Of a stretch of DNA of 7,289 nt, positions 5,279 to 7,289 are shown in pieces. This DNA is from an uncultured delta proteobacterium (GTDB taxonomy: Bacteria > Myxococcota_A > Polyangia > Polyangiales > Ga0077539), in NCBI GenBank assembly GCA_903860995.1, contig CAIOSS010000096.1, positions 1 through 7,289 of the forward strand, in the 5' to 3' direction. Numbering within the stretch: position 1 is the stretch's first letter; every line of letters starts with the position of its first letter. Under the pieces are notes generated by a model. That model was not told the DNA's origin, did not search any database, and worked only from the letters and a program-made list of their open reading frames with translations. A program made the translations under genes and the position numbers.

Positions 5279-6865
5279 CTAGACCACCGGGCCGCTGATG
5301 GCCTTGATGCGCGCGGGCAGGAGCTTGAGCGCGGCGGGCAGGCCCGCGAGCTTGTTGGAGAAGCCCGCGGTGAGGAAGCGCAGCAGCCCCCGCGCGAGGG
5401 TCACCAGCGACTCGTCGTGGGGAAACCACCAGAACTCCGAGCCCTTGTTCCAGTCGAGGAGGATGAAGCGGGCTCTCACCATCTCGGCGAGCGCGCGGTG
5501 CGAGTTGGTCGTGCCGTGCCCGCTCGACCGCCGGCCGCTCCACGGCGCGTTGGTGATCACCGGCGTGAAGGACGTGTTGTTCACGGTGACGGTGCCCACG
5601 TCGAGCTTCTTCGCCACGCGCTCGCCGCGCGCGAGGTCGCGGGTCCACACGCTCGCCGAGAGCCCGTAGTCGCCCTCGTTGGCGCGCTGCACGGCCTCGG
5701 CTTCATCCTCCACGACGGTCAGGGTGAAGGCCGGACCGAAGGTCTCCTCGCGCACGATGGCGAGCCCGGCGCCCGGGTCCTTGAAGGCCGCGGGGGCGTA
5801 CCAGTTGCCCGCGTCGCCCTGTCGGCCGCCCGGCGCCAGCGCCTCGGTGCGGGCGCCCTTCGCCTCGTCCACCTGCGCCGCCACGCGCTCCATCTGCCGC
5901 GCGTTGATGAGCGGCGGGACATCGAAATACTCCCCCGCCTCCGGACCCGACTTCACCCGCGCGAGCCGCGCCCGCACCCGCTTCTCGAACTCCGCCGCCG
6001 CGCCCTTCGTCACGTACACCCGCGACACCGCGGCGCAGTTCTGCCCCCCGTTGGCGAGGGCGCCCCACACCACGCCCGCGCTCGCGCGGTCGAGGTCGGC
6101 GTCGTCGAGCACGATCGCGGCGTTCTTGCCGCCGAGCTCCAGCGACACGGGGATGAGCCGCTCGGCGGTGCGCACGGCGATCTTGCGACCCGTGGCGGCG
6201 CTGCCGGTGAACGACACGCCATCGATGCGCGCGTCGATGACGGCCTCGCCCTGGGCGAAGTCGCCCTGCACCAGCGCGACGAGCCCGGGCGGCAGGTCGG
6301 GCGCGAAGATGTCATGGACGATCTGCGCCGTGAGGGGGGCGAACTCGCTCGGCTTCCAGAGCACGGCGTTGCCCGCGAGCAGCGCCGGGACGAGGGCGCG
6401 CAGCGGGATGGACGAGGGGTAGTTCCAGGGCGTGACGAGGGCGATGAGGCCGAGGGGCTCGAGGTCGACGAAGCCCTTCTTCTTGGGGAAATTGAGCGGG
6501 TCGAGGGCGACGCGCTCGCGGGCCAGGAAGCCCGGCGCGGCCTTGCACCAGTAGTCGAAGAGGTTGAGGCTCGGCAGCACCTCGCTGGTGAGCGCCTCGG
6601 CCTCGGACTTCCCTCCCTCCTTCATCAGCACCTGCGCCAGCTCGAGGCCGCGCGCGGCCCATCGGTGGCGGATGCTCTTCACCCGCTGCACGCGCTCGGC
6701 GACGGGGAGCGCCGCCCACGCGGCCTGCGCCTCGCGCGCCCGGTCGGCGAGCGCCGCGACCTCGGCGACGGGGGTCTTCGCCACCTCGGCGAGCACCGTG
6801 CCGTCGCGCGGCGAGCGCACGGTGATCACATCGGACTTCGGTTGATCAGCGGGCGACGAGGGCAT
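5279..6865 (-). CDS. NAD(P)+-dependent aldehyde dehydrogenase
   Basis: A 528-residue member of the aldehyde dehydrogenase superfamily, oxidising an aldehyde to the carboxylate. All catalytic signatures are present: TPWNYP (145-150) with Asn148; LWKPSE (169-174) with Lys171; FTGSAATG (219-226), the dinucleotide-binding turn; SLELGGKN (241-248) with the general base Glu243; GGQNCAAV (273-280) with the nucleophile Cys277; and EETFGP (373-378) with Glu374, which contacts the nicotinamide ribose. Overall pattern is closest to succinate-semialdehyde/broad-range dehydrogenases, but the substrate cannot be fixed. After the usual end of the fold there is an unusual tail of about 58 residues (471-528). 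It is rich in Trp/Phe early (FWWFP) and Leu/Lys/Arg later. The start is ATG at 6865, with GGAGG 5 bases upstream; the frame stays open to 6970, but those 35 residues are Pro/Ala-rich and not needed. Confidence 0.92.
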   Translation of the reverse strand: MPSSPADQPKSDVITVRSPRDGTVLAEVAKTPVAEVAALADRAREAQAAWAALPVAERVQRVKSIRHRWAARGLELAQVLMKEGGKSEAEALTSEVLPSLNLFDYWCKAAPGFLARERVALDPLNFPKKKGFVDLEPLGLIALVTPWNYPSSIPLRALVPALLAGNAVLWKPSEFAPLTAQIVHDIFAPDLPPGLVALVQGDFAQGEAVIDARIDGVSFTGSAATGRKIAVRTAERLIPVSLELGGKNAAIVLDDADLDRASAGVVWGALANGGQNCAAVSRVYVTKGAAAEFEKRVRARLARVKSGPEAGEYFDVPPLINARQMERVAAQVDEAKGARTEALAPGGRQGDAGNWYAPAAFKDPGAGLAIVREETFGPAFTLTVVEDEAEAVQRANEGDYGLSASVWTRDLARGERVAKKLDVGTVTVNNTSFTPVITNAPWSGRRSSGHGTTNSHRALAEMVRARFILLDWNKGSEFWWFPHDESLVTLARGLLRFLTAGFSNKLAGLPAALKLLPARIKAISGPVV

Positions 6866-6870
6866 CAGGG

Positions 6871-6875
6871 CCTCC
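6871..6875 (-). promoter_or_regulatory. Ribosome binding site of the aldehyde dehydrogenase
   Basis: Minus-strand GGAGG sits 5 bases before the ATG at 6865. It is the strongest Shine-Dalgarno match in the window. It decides the start against an upstream in-frame ATG at about 6919 and another start at 6970. Confidence 0.7.
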
Positions 6876-6909
6876 GGGTGGAAGAGGGGGATGGAGGGAG
6901 CGGGCGCGC

Positions 6910-6937
6910 TTACTAGCATCGAAGCGGCGCCTGTCGC
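6910..6937 (-). promoter_or_regulatory. Weak sigma-70-like promoter candidate for the aldehyde dehydrogenase
   Basis: On the minus strand GCGACA (6937-6932) is followed after 16 bases by TAGTAA (6915-6910), with TG one base upstream of the latter as in an extended -10 box. This lies about 45 bases before the ATG. The -10 box matches the consensus at only three of six positions, so this is the best candidate in the stretch rather than a firm promoter. Confidence 0.2.
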
Positions 6938-6985
6938 GGTGGGTGCGCGGCGGGGATAAGGGGGAGGCATGGGGCGGTGCGTCGT

Positions 6986-7129
6986 GGGAAAAGAACCGCA
7001 AGGGTCGCAAGGGTCGCAAGGGTCGCAAGGGTCGCAAGGGAGGGACGGGATGGGCAGTCAGGGGCTCCAACGGCTCACCTCGTGTCGGAGCCCAGACTCG
7101 CTCCCTTGCGCCCTTGCGGTTCTTCTCCC
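6986..7129. repeat. Large imperfect inverted repeat with 27-28-base arms
   Basis: The left arm, 6986-7013, begins GGGAAAAGAACCGCAAGGG. The right arm, 7103-7129, ends CCCTTGCGGTTCTTCTCCC. The arms are reverse complements except for one mismatch and one single-base insertion. A second nested stem, GGGCTCC at 7062-7068 with GGAGCCC at 7087-7093 (18-base loop), sits in the interval, so the whole element could fold as a stacked cruciform or RNA structure. The near-perfect arms suggest a repeat element or a conserved RNA hairpin rather than chance. It lies outside any gene. Confidence 0.75.
6997..7040 (+). repeat. Tandem repeat, five copies of the 9-mer CGCAAGGGT
   Basis: CGCAAGGGT repeats at 6997, 7006, 7015, 7024 and 7033; the last copy lacks the final T. 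Copies are identical, which points to recent expansion or active homogenisation. The unit is also the core of the inverted repeat arms: the right arm carries CCCTTGCG twice (7103-7110 and 7111-7118). Any pair of units on the left can therefore match the right arm in several registers. The 9-base period is a multiple of three, but no credible protein uses it. Confidence 0.9.
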
Positions 7130-7199
7130 GCAACCCTGAACCGCCGGGGTCGGAAGGTGCGTGACGGACGGCGGGGCCGAAGGCTCAGCCCGCTCCTGC

Positions 7200-7289
7200 C
7201 TACCGCGCCCGCACCTTCACCGTGCGCCCGATCACATCCAGCATCCCGCGCAGCTCGTCGTAGTCCGGGTGCTTCATCCGGATCCACGC
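7200..7289 (-). CDS. C-terminal end of an unrecognised protein, cut by the window edge
   Basis: Reading from the window edge, the minus strand is open for 29 codons to a TAG stop at 7202-7200. It gives a peptide ending in MLDVIGRTVKVRAR, with HPDYDELRGMLD before it. Codon use is typical of the other genes here (G/C in almost every third position) and the peptide is well mixed and plausible, unlike the shadow frames. The family is not recognised from so short a tail. It is oriented the same way as the aldehyde dehydrogenase gene, with the 334-base repeat region between them. Confidence 0.55.
   Translation of the reverse strand, partial: AWIRMKHPDYDELRGMLDVIGRTVKVRAR

Larger units (their letters stand above)
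6866..7199. other. Non-coding stretch carrying a structured repeat
   Basis: These 334 bases lie between the start of the aldehyde dehydrogenase gene and the stop of the next minus-strand gene. Open frames here give only Arg/Pro/Ser-rich or Lys-Gly-Arg repetitive peptides and lack support. The content is the dehydrogenase leader (6866-6960), the tandem repeat and inverted repeat (6986-7129), and about 70 bases (7130-7199) in which nothing is recognised. Confidence 0.6.

Noticed and set aside
6866..6970. 35-residue N-terminal extension of the aldehyde dehydrogenase
   Set aside because: The strong GGAGG five bases before the ATG at 6865 decides the start. The extension is Pro/Ala-rich and not a convincing targeting signal.
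6997..7040. CRISPR array
   Set aside because: The units are 9 bases and directly adjacent with no spacers, and no cas gene is present.
6943..7164. Plus-strand frame encoding a Lys-Gly-Arg repeat peptide
   Set aside because: The peptide pattern comes wholly from the 9-base tandem repeat; no ribosome binding site or homologous domain is visible.

Overview
The window is very GC-rich, and codon third positions are almost all G or C. It is tightly packed, with GTG starts and several 'ATP-grasp / esterase / Uma2 / rhodanese / aldehyde dehydrogenase' type genes. This fits a large-genome, high-GC bacterium, most plausibly a myxobacterium (Myxococcota, Polyangia-like). That assignment is inferred from composition and gene style, not from a marker gene. 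No rRNA, tRNA, CRISPR array, insertion sequence or phage gene was seen.

Layout. Positions 1-115 hold inverted repeats, including a compact hairpin suited to ending the minus-strand operon. Positions 116-3462 hold three tightly linked minus-strand genes, transcribed right to left. The first is an S51-peptidase-like (class I glutamine-amidotransferase-fold) protein (3462-2497). It overlaps by ATGA an alpha/beta-hydrolase of the esterase D/enterochelin-esterase type with an N-terminal E-set-like domain (2500-1361). After only 9 bases comes an ATP-grasp ligase-like protein (1351-116). Upstream on the same strand, 57 bases away, is a Uma2-family (DUF820) nuclease-fold gene (4284-3520). It could head the same transcript or be a separate unit.

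A 127-base divergent region (4285-4411) carries a 12-base AT-rich perfect palindrome and a G-rich tract. It separates the Uma2 gene from a plus-strand two-domain rhodanese/sulfurtransferase (4412-5269). That gene converges, with 9 bases between stop codons, on a minus-strand aldehyde dehydrogenase (6865-5279). Upstream of the dehydrogenase is a 334-base non-coding stretch (6866-7199). It holds five tandem 9-base units inside a large imperfect inverted repeat. The last 90 bases are the C-terminal end of an unrecognised minus-strand gene cut by the window edge.

How the genes may work together. The one set that looks like a functional module is the S51-like / esterase / ATP-grasp trio. An ATP-dependent carboxylate-amine (or related) ligase translationally linked to two Ser-hydrolase-type proteins suggests making and cleaving or editing an amide- or ester-linked small molecule or polymer. 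The loose analogy is cyanophycin synthetase (ATP-grasp) with cyanophycinase (S51). The substrate is unknown. The sulfurtransferase and the aldehyde dehydrogenase look like ordinary metabolic genes with no visible link to the trio.
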